Origin: Microvirga guangxiensis | GTDB lineage: Bacteria; Pseudomonadota; Alphaproteobacteria; Rhizobiales; Beijerinckiaceae | Assembly: GCF_900102135.1 (NCBI RefSeq) | Contig: NZ_FMVJ01000005.1 | Span: 336,736 to 400,735, forward strand | Reading direction: 5' to 3' | Length of the DNA: 64,000 nucleotides | Shown: positions 8,051 through 16,238 of the stretch, piece by piece | How positions within the stretch are numbered: the stretch's first letter is position 1 | How the letters are laid out: the number at the start of each line of letters is the position of its first letter | Made by a program: the position numbers and the translations under genes | The notes under the pieces: model-generated | Database searches by the model: none | The model's input: only the letters and a program-made list of their open reading frames with translations | Told to the model about the DNA's origin: nothing

Positions 8051-9865
8051 GTGGTTCGGTCGGTTGATCTCGATAGCCAGCGTATGCTGAGATTTGGAAT
8101 TATTTGTTCTGGCACATCGCTCCCTTCCTGGCAGGAGCAATGTATAGAGAGCCTCCTCAAAGGAGGTGAGGCCACAGCTGTACTGCTGATCATTGCCGAT
8201 CCTCATGCTCCGAACCGGTACAACACTCAGAAAGGGAGTGGTCGAGGTGAAGCAGCCATATTGTGGAAGCTGTACGATCGTATGCTTCTCTCCCAGGCGT
8301 CGCGTTCAACAACCCCTAAGGATGCATCTGGCCTGATCCAGAATCTTCCGGCAATCAATTGGAGGGTGGAAACCTCAGGAGAGGGTCTGCAATCCCTCAC
8401 TGAGGATGTTCTGGAGGAAATCCGCCGTTACGATCTTGACTTCGTGCTGCAGTTCACCCCGCAGCGCTTGCAAGGCGAAATTCTACGCATTCCGCGTTAT
8501 GGTGTTTGGTCTTTCCAACATGGAGATCCAGATAAGTATCGGGGCGCGCCGCCATGTTTTTGGGAGATCTTCAACGGAGATCCAGTCACCGGCGCAACCC
8601 TTCAACGTTGTGTCGATGGAGCGGAAACAGGGATAATTCTCCGCCGCGGTTATTTCAAAACCTTCGCTCGCTCATATGCCCGCAACCGCGACAGCGTCCT
8701 CTTTGGGAGCTCGGATTGGCCGCAGCAAGTTTGCCGGGACATCCAGAGGGGAGGTGCGGCTTACATCGATCATGCGCCATCTTCGGCCAAAGCACCGACA
8801 TACCATCTCCCGAGCAATCTTGAGATGCTGCGCTTTGCCTGGATATCGGCCAAGGCCTGGATGAAGAACACGGTTGATTGGCTCTTTCATCAGCAGCAAT
8901 GGAATGTCGGCATTATCGATGCTCCGATACATGAGGTGCTGAAGCTAACTCGGGGTAGTGGCTCCGGAGATATAACGAGCGTGGTCCCAAGGGCTGTGCG
9001 CTGGTTACCTGAGACGAAAGGCGTGTTTCTGGCCGATCCTTTCGGCATTGCAGATCCTAGCGGCTCCAAGAGCCGCGTGACGATACTGGCCGAGGAATAT
9101 CCCTGGAAGAAGGAGAGGGGACGTATCTCCATTCTAGAAAGTGCGGATGGGCAGACATTCGGAGGATCTCAACCTGTCATCGAGCTTCCCTGTCACATGT
9201 CCTATCCATTCCTGTTCGAGCACGATGGGCACATTTACTGCATCCCTGAAACGTTCGAAGCCAGGGAGGTCTCCCTATTCCGCGCAAGCGCGACGCTTAA
9301 GGCCTGGACGAAAGTTGCGACGCTGCTGAAGGACTTCCCTGCGGTTGACTCGACAGTCTTTCGACACGACGGCCGCTGGTGGCTTCTTTGCACAAGTCAG
9401 GAAGCAGGCCCCAACAGCACCCTCTTCGCGTGGTACGCGGACGAACTGACCGGACCTTGGGAGCCTCATCGCGCAAATCCCCTGAAGGTCGATATTCGCT
9501 CAGGTCGTCCGGCCGGGACGCCATTTGTGCATGACGGCGAGCTCTATAGGCCAGCGCAGGATTGTTCGACCGGCTACGGGGCAGCTGTGGTCATAAACCG
9601 GATTCTAGCTCTCACGCCGTCGGAGTTTTCCGAAGAGGTGGTCGCAGTTCTGAAGCCTGATCCTCATGGCCCTTATCCAAACGGGCTGCATACGATTTGC
9701 GTGCTGCCGGGATGCACTATCATTGATGGTGCGCGGCGCACTTTCATCCCACAGGTCTTCGTAGGGCTGATGGGAAGGAAGATGAAGCGGCTTATGCAGA
9801 AGCTGAGAGCTCGTCTTAGGCCGCCAAAAATTTTATCGCAGCATGCTCCCGGCAGTTCCAGGTGA
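8051..9865 (+). CDS. Two-domain protein: formyltransferase-like N-terminus, GINT1-like beta-propeller C-terminus
   Basis: 604 residues. Residues ~10-240 resemble the formyltransferase/methionyl-tRNA formyltransferase fold: IICSGTSLPSWQ, then FTPQRLQGEILRIPRYGVWS and FQHGDPDKYRGAPPCFWEI, where the HGD/PDKYRG block is the family core. Residues ~300-590 resemble the glucosamine inositolphosphorylceramide transferase family and GH43-like propellers: YPWKKERGRISIL, MSYPFLFEHDGHIYCIPE and VDSTVFRHDGRWWLLC repeat as blades. Proteins of this kind occur in bacterial polysaccharide loci; the exact reaction is not known to me. GTG 8051 is chosen over ATG 8084 because GAGGGGGGT lies six bases ahead of it. 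It could modify an amino sugar or transfer a glycan unit; that is inference. Confidence 0.75.
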   Translation: MVRSVDLDSQRMLRFGIICSGTSLPSWQEQCIESLLKGGEATAVLLIIADPHAPNRYNTQKGSGRGEAAILWKLYDRMLLSQASRSTTPKDASGLIQNLPAINWRVETSGEGLQSLTEDVLEEIRRYDLDFVLQFTPQRLQGEILRIPRYGVWSFQHGDPDKYRGAPPCFWEIFNGDPVTGATLQRCVDGAETGIILRRGYFKTFARSYARNRDSVLFGSSDWPQQVCRDIQRGGAAYIDHAPSSAKAPTYHLPSNLEMLRFAWISAKAWMKNTVDWLFHQQQWNVGIIDAPIHEVLKLTRGSGSGDITSVVPRAVRWLPETKGVFLADPFGIADPSGSKSRVTILAEEYPWKKERGRISILESADGQTFGGSQPVIELPCHMSYPFLFEHDGHIYCIPETFEAREVSLFRASATLKAWTKVATLLKDFPAVDSTVFRHDGRWWLLCTSQEAGPNSTLFAWYADELTGPWEPHRANPLKVDIRSGRPAGTPFVHDGELYRPAQDCSTGYGAAVVINRILALTPSEFSEEVVAVLKPDPHGPYPNGLHTICVLPGCTIIDGARRTFIPQVFVGLMGRKMKRLMQKLRARLRPPKILSQHAPGSSR

Positions 9866-9970
9866 GACCGGCCATTCCATCCTAAGCGCGTCACGGGTTT
9901 AGTTTTAACGCTGAGGCTTGGCCATAAGTGCTGACTATCGAGCAGATTGCTCTTCGGCGCAGCCCCTTTC

Positions 9971-10028
9971 ACGAGCTACGCTCGTCCTTCTCATTCCATG
10001 AAATGGGCCCTACACCGTGTAGATGCCC
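9971..10028. repeat. Cluster of short inverted repeats
   Basis: The 302 bases between the formyltransferase-like gene and the small membrane protein gene hold no supportable gene but several inverted repeats. ACGAGC-TAC-GCTCGT lies at 9971-9985. A nested palindrome at 10005-10028 has CTACAC-C-GTGTAG at its centre, flanked by GGGC and GCCC. They could be an operator, a transcript end for the upstream gene, or a dispersed genomic repeat. No run of T follows, so a standard intrinsic terminator is unlikely. Confidence 0.4.
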
Positions 10029-10167
10029 GACACATCTCCAGATATTATTGCAGACGGAATGATTTGTGATACAGTTTCAAAAAATGATGTTAACCTATCT
10101 TTATGGCTCATCTAGTGTACTGCAATATAAGGTCGCTATGGTGTCGGTCTCCGAGGGAGCATTTTAG

Positions 10168-10401
10168 ATGCCTGTTGCATTGCTTGCCGTCGTAGGTGCG
10201 GTTGTCACTTTCTTTGCGCTTTGGCCTTTTTGGGGCGGTTTGATTGCGCTCGCTGCTGCTCCTTTTGGGGGCAGTCTCTTGGCGGTCCTCGTTATCGCCT
10301 TGGTTGCGCTGCGATCTCACCTTCAACGCAACCTTGACCTTTATCGTAGAGAGGCAGGCTCGAGCGAAGGTCGCTCCGTCCCCTCCAAGGCATCCAGGTA
10401 G
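10168..10401 (+). CDS. Small two-span membrane protein, function unknown
   Basis: A 77-residue protein that I do not recognise. Residues 2-60 are hydrophobic with two membrane segments (around VALLAVVGAVVTFFALW and LAAAPFGGSLLAVLVIALVAL), then a basic tail, RSHLQRNLDLYRREAG. GGAG lies 9 bases before the ATG, which supports translation. A minus-strand frame covers the same bases (10108-10404) but is rich in Arg, Lys and Ser with no fold-like features, so the plus frame is preferred. Beside a polysaccharide locus it might be an accessory membrane factor, but nothing in the sequence shows this. Confidence 0.5.
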   Translation: MPVALLAVVGAVVTFFALWPFWGGLIALAAAPFGGSLLAVLVIALVALRSHLQRNLDLYRREAGSSEGRSVPSKASR

Positions 10402-10507
10402 CACGCCGAGCTGCTTAAGCTAACGGCTTCATCGATATGGTTGTAGTCTAGCCCGCGCCCACAGTGCCTAGTCTTAGCCGCGGCTTATTTCTGACTCCAC
10501 AACGGAC

Positions 10508-10534
10508 CGCGGCCCCGGTGGGACCGGGGCCGCG
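10508..10534. terminator. GC-rich hairpin, probable transcript end
   Basis: A perfect 11-base-pair stem (10508-10518 with 10524-10534, loop TGGGA). It lies between the small membrane gene and the convergent RTX gene, so it can end transcription from both sides. The T-run is weak (TCATTT on the plus strand). Confidence 0.55.
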
Positions 10535-10559
10535 TCATTTCCAATACTGAATCGGGCTA

Positions 10560-12359
10560 TTAAATAACGTAGAAGTCGTATGCCGACAGCTTGACCTTGT
10601 TCTCTATGGTGGCGAACTTCACCGCCTCCCCAGAACCAGAACCGTCCGCATCGTAGTACAGATCACCCGTCTTGTTGTTGTAGATGATCCGGTCCGAGGC
10701 ATCCAAGGCCTTCTCGCCGACAACGAATGCACTCGCTGAGAGCTTGCCCACCTTGAGCTTGGTGAATACCGAGTCGTTAAGGTCGATGATATCCTGCCCC
10801 GACTTGAAGTCGACGATCACATCTACGTTGGTGCTTCCCAGCTTGGTATCGAACGTGAACGTATCCTTGCCGGATCCGCCGATCAGAATGTCATTGCCGC
10901 CCTTGCCGTTGATCTTGTCGTTGCCACCCTTACCGTCAATCTTGTCGTTGCCGGAGGTGCCATTCAGAGAGTTCGAACGGCTTGTACCGTTGATAGTCTT
11001 TACGGGCGTGGGCGTGGGAGTCGGTGTGCTGGGTGTAGTCGGAGCGGTCGGAGGAAGAGGCGTGCTGGGCGTCTCTGCCACATCGGCTACGGAGAAAGTG
11101 ACGGTTCCGATATCGGTGTCGCCATCGGCGTCCTTCACGGTGTAGGTGAAGCTATCCGAACCGAAGAAGTCTGCCTTCGGGGTATAGGAGAATGAGCCGT
11201 CGGCGTTGAGCTTTACGCTGCCGCCTTTGGCTGTCGCGAAGGTGCCGGCGACGGCAGCCTTGCCGCCATCGGCAGCAGTATCGTTGGCAAGCACGCCCTT
11301 CGATGCCGCAACCGTAAGAACGGTATCTTCAGTCGCCGAGTAAAAGTCATCGGCAGCCGTGACCGGATTGTCAATCGGCGGCAGGGGAGTGGGGGTAGGC
11401 GTCGGCGTCGGGGCCGGCGTGCCACCATTCTCCAGGTTAGGAATTTGCGTGTAGCTCGAGTAGAACGTGTTGTTCTCGATCTTGGGGTTGATCAAGCCCG
11501 TATTCGCCTCATAGGCGCCGTAGCCGATCTCGCCTGAACCGGCGAGGACATTGTTGGTGATCACGATGTCTTTCGATGGCAGCGGACGGTCTACATGCTC
11601 ATTGGCGATGCGGATGCCCCAGGCAGCTTTCCCATTACGGTAATACGTAGTGTCATTGGTGGTGTAGACCGTATTGCCCTGCACCACAGCAGCCTGCGCG
11701 TTGTCGAGATAGATGTTGACGCTGAAGTTGTCGTGCGTGGTGTTGTTCAGGATTTTCGCATTCATGCTGGATTGAACGCCGATACCCTCACCCCAGTTGT
11801 CATAGGACTTGTTGTTGCGGATGGTGAGGTTGTCCGAAGCATAGGCACCGATAGCCTGCGCCCAGCCGCTCGACGAGTTCTTCGAGGTGTTTTCCTTGAC
11901 GTTGTTCCAGACTTCGTTGCCCTCGATGACATTGTTGTAGGATGTCCCAACGCTGCTGGCGCCCGAGAAGATGCCAGCGCGTACGCTATCGTGCACCTTA
12001 TTGTTCAACACTTTAACGTCATGCGACTCCCAAAGGCTGATGCCTGTGCGCTGCGCGTTCTGAACCTCGAAGCCCTGAAACACCACGTAATTGCCGCTGA
12101 TCGTCACGAGCGAGGAGTTCGTGGGGGTGCCTGCTCCGTCGATGATCACCTTGGCGCCGTCGACAGGCTTGTAGGTGATCGGCGCAGAGGCAGAACCGCT
12201 GGAGCTGATCGTCACCAGGCCCTTATAGGTGCCTGCGCCGACCAGCACGGTATCGCCAGCCTTAGCAAGCTGTGAGGCTTTGCTGATGGTTTTAACAGGG
12301 CTGCCGGAGGCACCGGAATTGGAGTCGCTGCCGGTCGTCGAGACATAAATCGTTGCCAT
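10560..12359 (-). CDS. Beta-helix protein with cadherin-like domain and RTX repeats, type I secretion substrate
   Basis: 599 residues with no Sec signal peptide. Residues 1-315 form a right-handed beta-helix that begins ATIYVSTTGSDSNSGAS and parallels the Sec-exported protein at 5738-6730 almost rung for rung (SVNIYLDNA, GEGIG and IRIANEH have counterparts). A Pro/Thr linker (PTPTPTPTP) leads to an Ig/cadherin-like domain (residues ~335-430: GVLANDTAAD, GSFSYTPKADFFGSDSFTY). A second Pro/Thr linker precedes RTX nonapeptides GNDKIDGKG, GNDKINGKG and GNDILIGGSG, which bind calcium, and a C-terminal secretion region ending AYDFYVI. This architecture fits ABC-transporter (type I) export and action on extracellular polysaccharide. 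No type I transporter gene is in the window. Confidence 0.85.
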   Translation of the reverse strand: MATIYVSTTGSDSNSGASGSPVKTISKASQLAKAGDTVLVGAGTYKGLVTISSSGSASAPITYKPVDGAKVIIDGAGTPTNSSLVTISGNYVVFQGFEVQNAQRTGISLWESHDVKVLNNKVHDSVRAGIFSGASSVGTSYNNVIEGNEVWNNVKENTSKNSSSGWAQAIGAYASDNLTIRNNKSYDNWGEGIGVQSSMNAKILNNTTHDNFSVNIYLDNAQAAVVQGNTVYTTNDTTYYRNGKAAWGIRIANEHVDRPLPSKDIVITNNVLAGSGEIGYGAYEANTGLINPKIENNTFYSSYTQIPNLENGGTPAPTPTPTPTPLPPIDNPVTAADDFYSATEDTVLTVAASKGVLANDTAADGGKAAVAGTFATAKGGSVKLNADGSFSYTPKADFFGSDSFTYTVKDADGDTDIGTVTFSVADVAETPSTPLPPTAPTTPSTPTPTPTPVKTINGTSRSNSLNGTSGNDKIDGKGGNDKINGKGGNDILIGGSGKDTFTFDTKLGSTNVDVIVDFKSGQDIIDLNDSVFTKLKVGKLSASAFVVGEKALDASDRIIYNNKTGDLYYDADGSGSGEAVKFATIENKVKLSAYDFYVI

Positions 12360-13103
12360 AATATCTTCTCTTAAAAATCAAGAAACCCGATTGAAATGCA
12401 GGCTGTGCCGGACTGGAGATCACGCAAAATGATAACCGCAAATCATGTGTGACTTGCCGGAAGCAATTTCAGGGTCTAGGGGGTCAATGAAGTGGGGTGA
12501 GCGAGGATTAAACCTTTGTGATGCTTTCAGAAAAAATAGAAACGCAGAAATATACTCAGAAACGACGCTCAAAAATGAGACGGTAAGGTTTAGTACTTCA
12601 AAACATAGCAAGGAGGGCTTTTGGGTGTTGAATGGGGCGAAACCGTGGCCAAGCTTTACTTTTTATGAGGTGATGACGCAAGGTTATCCGGTAGGAGCTT
12701 TGGTGAAAACTCTGGATTCAGAGAGGGTGATCTGAAAAAGGCTCTTAGATGAGCCTGTTGCGCCTAGGAGAGAAGCAATGAATTCGGCATGGCTCCTCCG
12801 TCCATTTTTACCAAACTCTCTCAGGCAGGTGATCTCTCTAACCTTCCAAGGCTCGATATGCTGCTTGGCTCGCTTCGGCATCCCTGGAAATCATTTACTA
12901 ACAGGGTCAGGTGCTCAATTGCTCATAAGTTTGCCCCGCTTCTTCTGCTGGGCTTGTGTGGTGGGGCGTCGCAGTCCCGCGCATTCTCTTGTCGGAAATG
13001 GCGAAATCCGCCATCCTGCTGAAGCAGTCAGCGCTTAAAAAGATAATCCGGCTGCGATACGGGGCTCGCCGCAATGGATAGGTAAATTACGGTTCTCCAC
13101 CTT
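12360..13103. other. Long stretch without a convincing gene
   Basis: About 740 bases upstream of the RTX gene. The first part carries that gene's promoter and leader (minus strand; AGAGAAGA before its ATG). Short frames exist at 12445-12735, 12778-13038 and 12789-13022 (all plus), but they overlap each other, use codons unlike the neighbours and resemble no protein I know. An AGGAG site does precede the ATG at 12778. A small hairpin (12739-12744 with 12751-12756) follows the first frame. The region may be decayed coding sequence at the edge of the polysaccharide locus. Confidence 0.5.
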
Positions 13104-13343
13104 TTGAAGAGGGCTCGCGATCTCGTCGATGCGGGACAGCATGCGGGCATCATCGACGCGATCAGCGCCCTTAAAGGCGAAGCCAGTGACCCGAAGCGGG
13201 ATATGGCTTACTTCGCGCTACTGGAAACCGCGAGCGAAACCAGGGGGGAGGCTGACCTGTCTGCCTTGTCCCAGGCGAGTAGAGACGGGGCTATGGCTTT
13301 GCTCGACGCAACCATCAAACGGATCACGTCGAAGCTGCACTGA
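13104..13343 (+). CDS. Small helical protein, unknown; possibly a remnant
   Basis: 79 residues, Ala-, Leu- and Asp-rich and likely all-helical (DAISALKG, DMAYFALLETASET, DGAMALLDATIKRIT). Composition and codon use are those of a real protein of this genome, unlike the frames just upstream. The only start is TTG at 13104 with no ribosome site ahead, and the frame is open back to 13086. It may therefore be the C-terminal remnant of a longer broken gene. A strong hairpin directly after the stop supports a genuine gene end. I do not recognise the family. Confidence 0.42.
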   Translation: MKRARDLVDAGQHAGIIDAISALKGEASDPKRDMAYFALLETASETRGEADLSALSQASRDGAMALLDATIKRITSKLH

Positions 13344-13347
13344 GTAG

Positions 13348-13377
13348 GGAAAGGCTCGATTCGCACCGAGCCTTTCC
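13348..13377. terminator. Bidirectional hairpin terminator
   Basis: A perfect 11-base-pair stem, GGAAAGGCTCG with CGAGCCTTTCC, and an 8-base loop. It sits between the stop of the 79-residue frame and the convergent end of the transsulfuration operon. Confidence 0.65.
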
Positions 13378-13391
13378 GAAGCAGATGCCAC

Positions 13392-14552
13392 TTAGGCGAG
13401 AGCCGAACGAAGATCCTGGATCAGATCGTCCGTGTCTTCGATGCCAACCGACAGGCGCACCAAACCATCGTCAATGCCGAGTTCCGCACGCACGTTCGGT
13501 GGAACGGAAGCGTGAGTCATGATGGCAGGGTGCTCGATAAGGCTTTCTACCCCTCCAAGGCTCTCCGCCAGCGTGAAGAGCTGGCAGCGCTCCAGGAAAC
13601 GTGTTGCGCCATCGAGGCCACCCTTGATCCGGGCTGTAACGATGCCGCCGAAGCCGCGCATCTGACGCTTCGCCAATTCATGCTGAGGATGCGATGCAAG
13701 GCCGGGATAGATGACGCCTTCGACCTGAGGATGAGCTTCAAGGAATTCTGCGATCTTGAGGGCCGACGTGCAGTGGCGCTCCATACGCAATGACAAGGTC
13801 TTCAGGCCGCGCAGAGCCAGGAAGCTGTCGAACGGACCGGAAACCGAGCCGACAGCATTCTGAAGATATCCAATCTTCTCGCGAACTTCTTCGTTCTCTC
13901 CCACGATGACAACGCCGCCCACCATGTCAGAATGACCGTTGAGATACTTGGTCGTGGAATGCACAACGATATCAAAGCCGAACTCCAGCGGGCGCTGTAC
14001 CCATGGACTCGCAAATGTGTTGTCAGCCACCAGAAGCGTACCATGCCCACGCGTGGCCTGTGCAATTGCTTCGAGATCCGCGAGCTTCAGGAGAGGGTTG
14101 GTAGGGGTCTCCACCCAGACGAGACGCGTATTGGGTCGCAAGGCAGCTTTCACGGCTTCCTGGTTGCCGAGGTCGACATATGTGATGTCGAGATTAGCAG
14201 ATTGCTTGCGCACCTTTTCGAACAGGCGACGCGTGCCGCCATACAGATCATCGGACGCGACGATATGAGACCCATGCTCCAGCATGTCGAGCACCGTTGC
14301 ACTGGCGGCAAGGCCGGAGGAGAAAGCGAATGCCGCCGTACCCCCTTCAAGGTCTGCGATGCAGCGCTCGAAGGCCATGCGCGTAGGGTTTTGCGAACGC
14401 GCATATTCAAAGCCTTTATGAACGCCGGGGCTTTCCTGCGCAAAGGTAGAGGTGGCGTAGATAGGCATCATCACCGCGCCGGTTGTGGGGTCCGGCGCTT
14501 GACCCGCATGAATGCAGCGGGTTGCGAAGGCGAGCTGGTTACGAGCGTTCAT
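13392..14552 (-). CDS. Cystathionine gamma-lyase/gamma-synthase family PLP enzyme
   Basis: 386 residues of the Cys/Met metabolism PLP family (fold type I). Visible motifs are YARSQNPTR, FSSGLAASATVL (phosphate binding), ETPTNPLL, VADNTFASP and HSTTKYLNGHSD, whose Lys binds PLP as the Schiff base. The family splits or forms cystathionine. Because the gene starts on the last base of the cystathionine beta-synthase stop, reverse transsulfuration (homocysteine to cysteine through cystathionine), hence gamma-lyase, is the best reading. Gamma-synthase (metB) cannot be excluded from sequence alone. It is full length, acts in the cytoplasm and forms a tetramer in known members. Confidence 0.88.
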   Translation of the reverse strand: MNARNQLAFATRCIHAGQAPDPTTGAVMMPIYATSTFAQESPGVHKGFEYARSQNPTRMAFERCIADLEGGTAAFAFSSGLAASATVLDMLEHGSHIVASDDLYGGTRRLFEKVRKQSANLDITYVDLGNQEAVKAALRPNTRLVWVETPTNPLLKLADLEAIAQATRGHGTLLVADNTFASPWVQRPLEFGFDIVVHSTTKYLNGHSDMVGGVVIVGENEEVREKIGYLQNAVGSVSGPFDSFLALRGLKTLSLRMERHCTSALKIAEFLEAHPQVEGVIYPGLASHPQHELAKRQMRGFGGIVTARIKGGLDGATRFLERCQLFTLAESLGGVESLIEHPAIMTHASVPPNVRAELGIDDGLVRLSVGIEDTDDLIQDLRSALA

Positions 14553-15925
14553 TAGGCTTGGATCCGGAAAAGGTTGATGAGGTCGATGCGGGTAGCGAGA
14601 CCAACGAAGGTGTCGCCATCCATGATCACTGGCACGAAGCCGGCGGCGAACAGAGGCAGCAGATCTTTCACTGGCGCTTGCGCTGCAATGGTCTGCAGGC
14701 GTGTGACCATGATCTCGCGAACAGGTTTGTTGAAGACGTCTTGAGGAGCGCTTTCATCCGCTACCAGTGCATCAAGGATATCGCTCTCGTCGATGAGGCC
14801 GACGACGCGGCCATTCTCGATGACGGGCAGCTGTGAAATATCGGAGGAGCGCATGCGTGCGAAGGCGGAGCGGATGGTCTCGTTAGGGGCAACGAAAATC
14901 GTCGCGCCTTCCCCGAAGGGATTGATTACCACATCGCGCACCGTGCCGGTTGGCACGCGGTCAAGCCAGCCTTCCTGAGCGATGAAAGCGTCGTTGAACA
15001 CCTTCGACAGATATTTGGCGCCCGTATCACAGACGAGCGTGACCACGCGTTTTGGCTCCGTCTGCTCGCGGCAATAGCGAAGGGCCGCGGCCAGCAACGT
15101 GCCAGAGGAGGAGCCCGCGAGAATGCCCTCCTTGCGCAGAAGATCGCGAGCCGCGGAAAAACTTTCCTTGTCGCTGATGGAGTAGGCCTTCTTGACCAGA
15201 GAGAGATCGCAGTTCGGCGGCACGAAATCCTCGCCGATACCTTCGACTGCCCAGGATCCAGCCTCGGTCATCTCCCCCGTCTCGACGAGAGGCGCGAGGA
15301 TCGAACCGGCGGGATCGGCAAGGATCATCGCGGTCTTAGGAGAGGTTTTCTTGAGATAACGCCCGATGCCCGTCAGCGTGCCGCCTGATCCGACGCCGAC
15401 CACCACGGCATCCACATCGCCTCCCATCCCTTCCAGGATCTCGGGACCGGTGCTCGCCTCATGCGCAGCGGGATTGGCCGGATTCTCGAACTGGTTGATG
15501 TAAACCGCACCAGAAGTCTCGTTGGTGATCTTCTGGGCGAGGTCCTGGTAATAATCGGGGTGTCCCTTGCCCACATCCGACCGCGTAATGATCACCTCAG
15601 CGCCAAGCGCTTTTGCATGCAGCACCTTCTCGCGGGACATCTTGTCGGGGACGACAAGGACCGTGCGATAGCCTTTACTGGCTCCCACCAGAGCAAGACC
15701 CACGCCCGTGTTGCCGGCTGTCGCCTCGACAATGGTCCCGCCTGGTTTAAGGGCGCCATTCTTCTCCGCGGCTTCGATCATGGCCCGGGCAGGGCGGTCT
15801 TTGATTGAGCCGCTTGGATTGGAGCTTTCAAGTTTCAGGAACAGCCTGCAAGGACCGGTATCCAGAGTTGTCACCTCCACGAGAGGCGTCCGACCGATGA
15901 GGTCTAAGGCTCCGTGCGCAGCCAT
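14552..15925 (-). CDS. Cystathionine beta-synthase with C-terminal CBS pair
   Basis: 457 residues. Residues 1-~315 are a fold-type II PLP enzyme of the cysteine synthase/CBS group: SSNPSGSIKDRPA holds the PLP lysine, EATAGNTGVGLA binds the phosphate side, and VGSGGTLTGIGRYLK and AGSSSGTLLAA follow. Residues ~335-457 are two CBS domains (TIRSAFARMRSSDISQLPV and VPVIMDGDTFVGLATRIDL), which bind S-adenosylmethionine or adenine nucleotides in relatives. It condenses serine with homocysteine to give cystathionine. There is no N-terminal haem region as in animal enzymes. First gene of a two-gene operon with the gamma-lyase; AAGGA lies nine bases before the ATG. Confidence 0.9.
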   Translation of the reverse strand: MAAHGALDLIGRTPLVEVTTLDTGPCRLFLKLESSNPSGSIKDRPARAMIEAAEKNGALKPGGTIVEATAGNTGVGLALVGASKGYRTVLVVPDKMSREKVLHAKALGAEVIITRSDVGKGHPDYYQDLAQKITNETSGAVYINQFENPANPAAHEASTGPEILEGMGGDVDAVVVGVGSGGTLTGIGRYLKKTSPKTAMILADPAGSILAPLVETGEMTEAGSWAVEGIGEDFVPPNCDLSLVKKAYSISDKESFSAARDLLRKEGILAGSSSGTLLAAALRYCREQTEPKRVVTLVCDTGAKYLSKVFNDAFIAQEGWLDRVPTGTVRDVVINPFGEGATIFVAPNETIRSAFARMRSSDISQLPVIENGRVVGLIDESDILDALVADESAPQDVFNKPVREIMVTRLQTIAAQAPVKDLLPLFAAGFVPVIMDGDTFVGLATRIDLINLFRIQA

Positions 15926-15949
15926 TCAACATAATCCTTATGTGGAAAT

Positions 15950-15970
15950 ATCTATCTCTTATATATAGAT
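15950..15970. promoter_or_regulatory. AT-rich inverted repeat upstream of the transsulfuration operon
   Basis: ATCTAT at 15950-15955 and ATAGAT at 15965-15970 flank an AT-rich centre within the otherwise GC-rich leader, 25-45 bases before the cystathionine beta-synthase start. The position suits an operator or a -10 element for the minus-strand operon. The cognate regulator is unknown; the divergent LysR gene is one candidate. The rest of 15926-16238 shows no gene. Confidence 0.3.
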
Positions 15971-16238
15971 GTGAAAATCGCGCGTGCCTATAGCCTCTCT
16001 CCTAATCACCGAAAAGCCATCCATGTACCAAAGGCGACAGGCCGTTTCAGGATCCAGCTAATGACCGACTATTCGGTTTTGTGCATCCTGGAGCAAAGTT
16101 ACGCACAGTAGTCAGAGACTTGGGCCAGAGCGCTCGGTGCTCTGCCCTGTAATCAGGTGCGACATTGCTGATTTCTCACTGCCTGATTTGATAATTTGAG
16201 CATCCCGGTTAAGACCTCATTCTTCTGGAGTGAGGTTC

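Noticed and set aside
10108-10404. Minus-strand frame covering the small membrane protein
   Set aside because: Arg/Lys/Asn-rich with no structure and no good start, whereas the plus frame has two clear membrane segments and a ribosome site.
12445-12735. 96-codon plus-strand frame
   Set aside because: No ribosome site, unusual composition and overlap with an equally weak minus frame (12420-12611); a small hairpin after it is not enough support.
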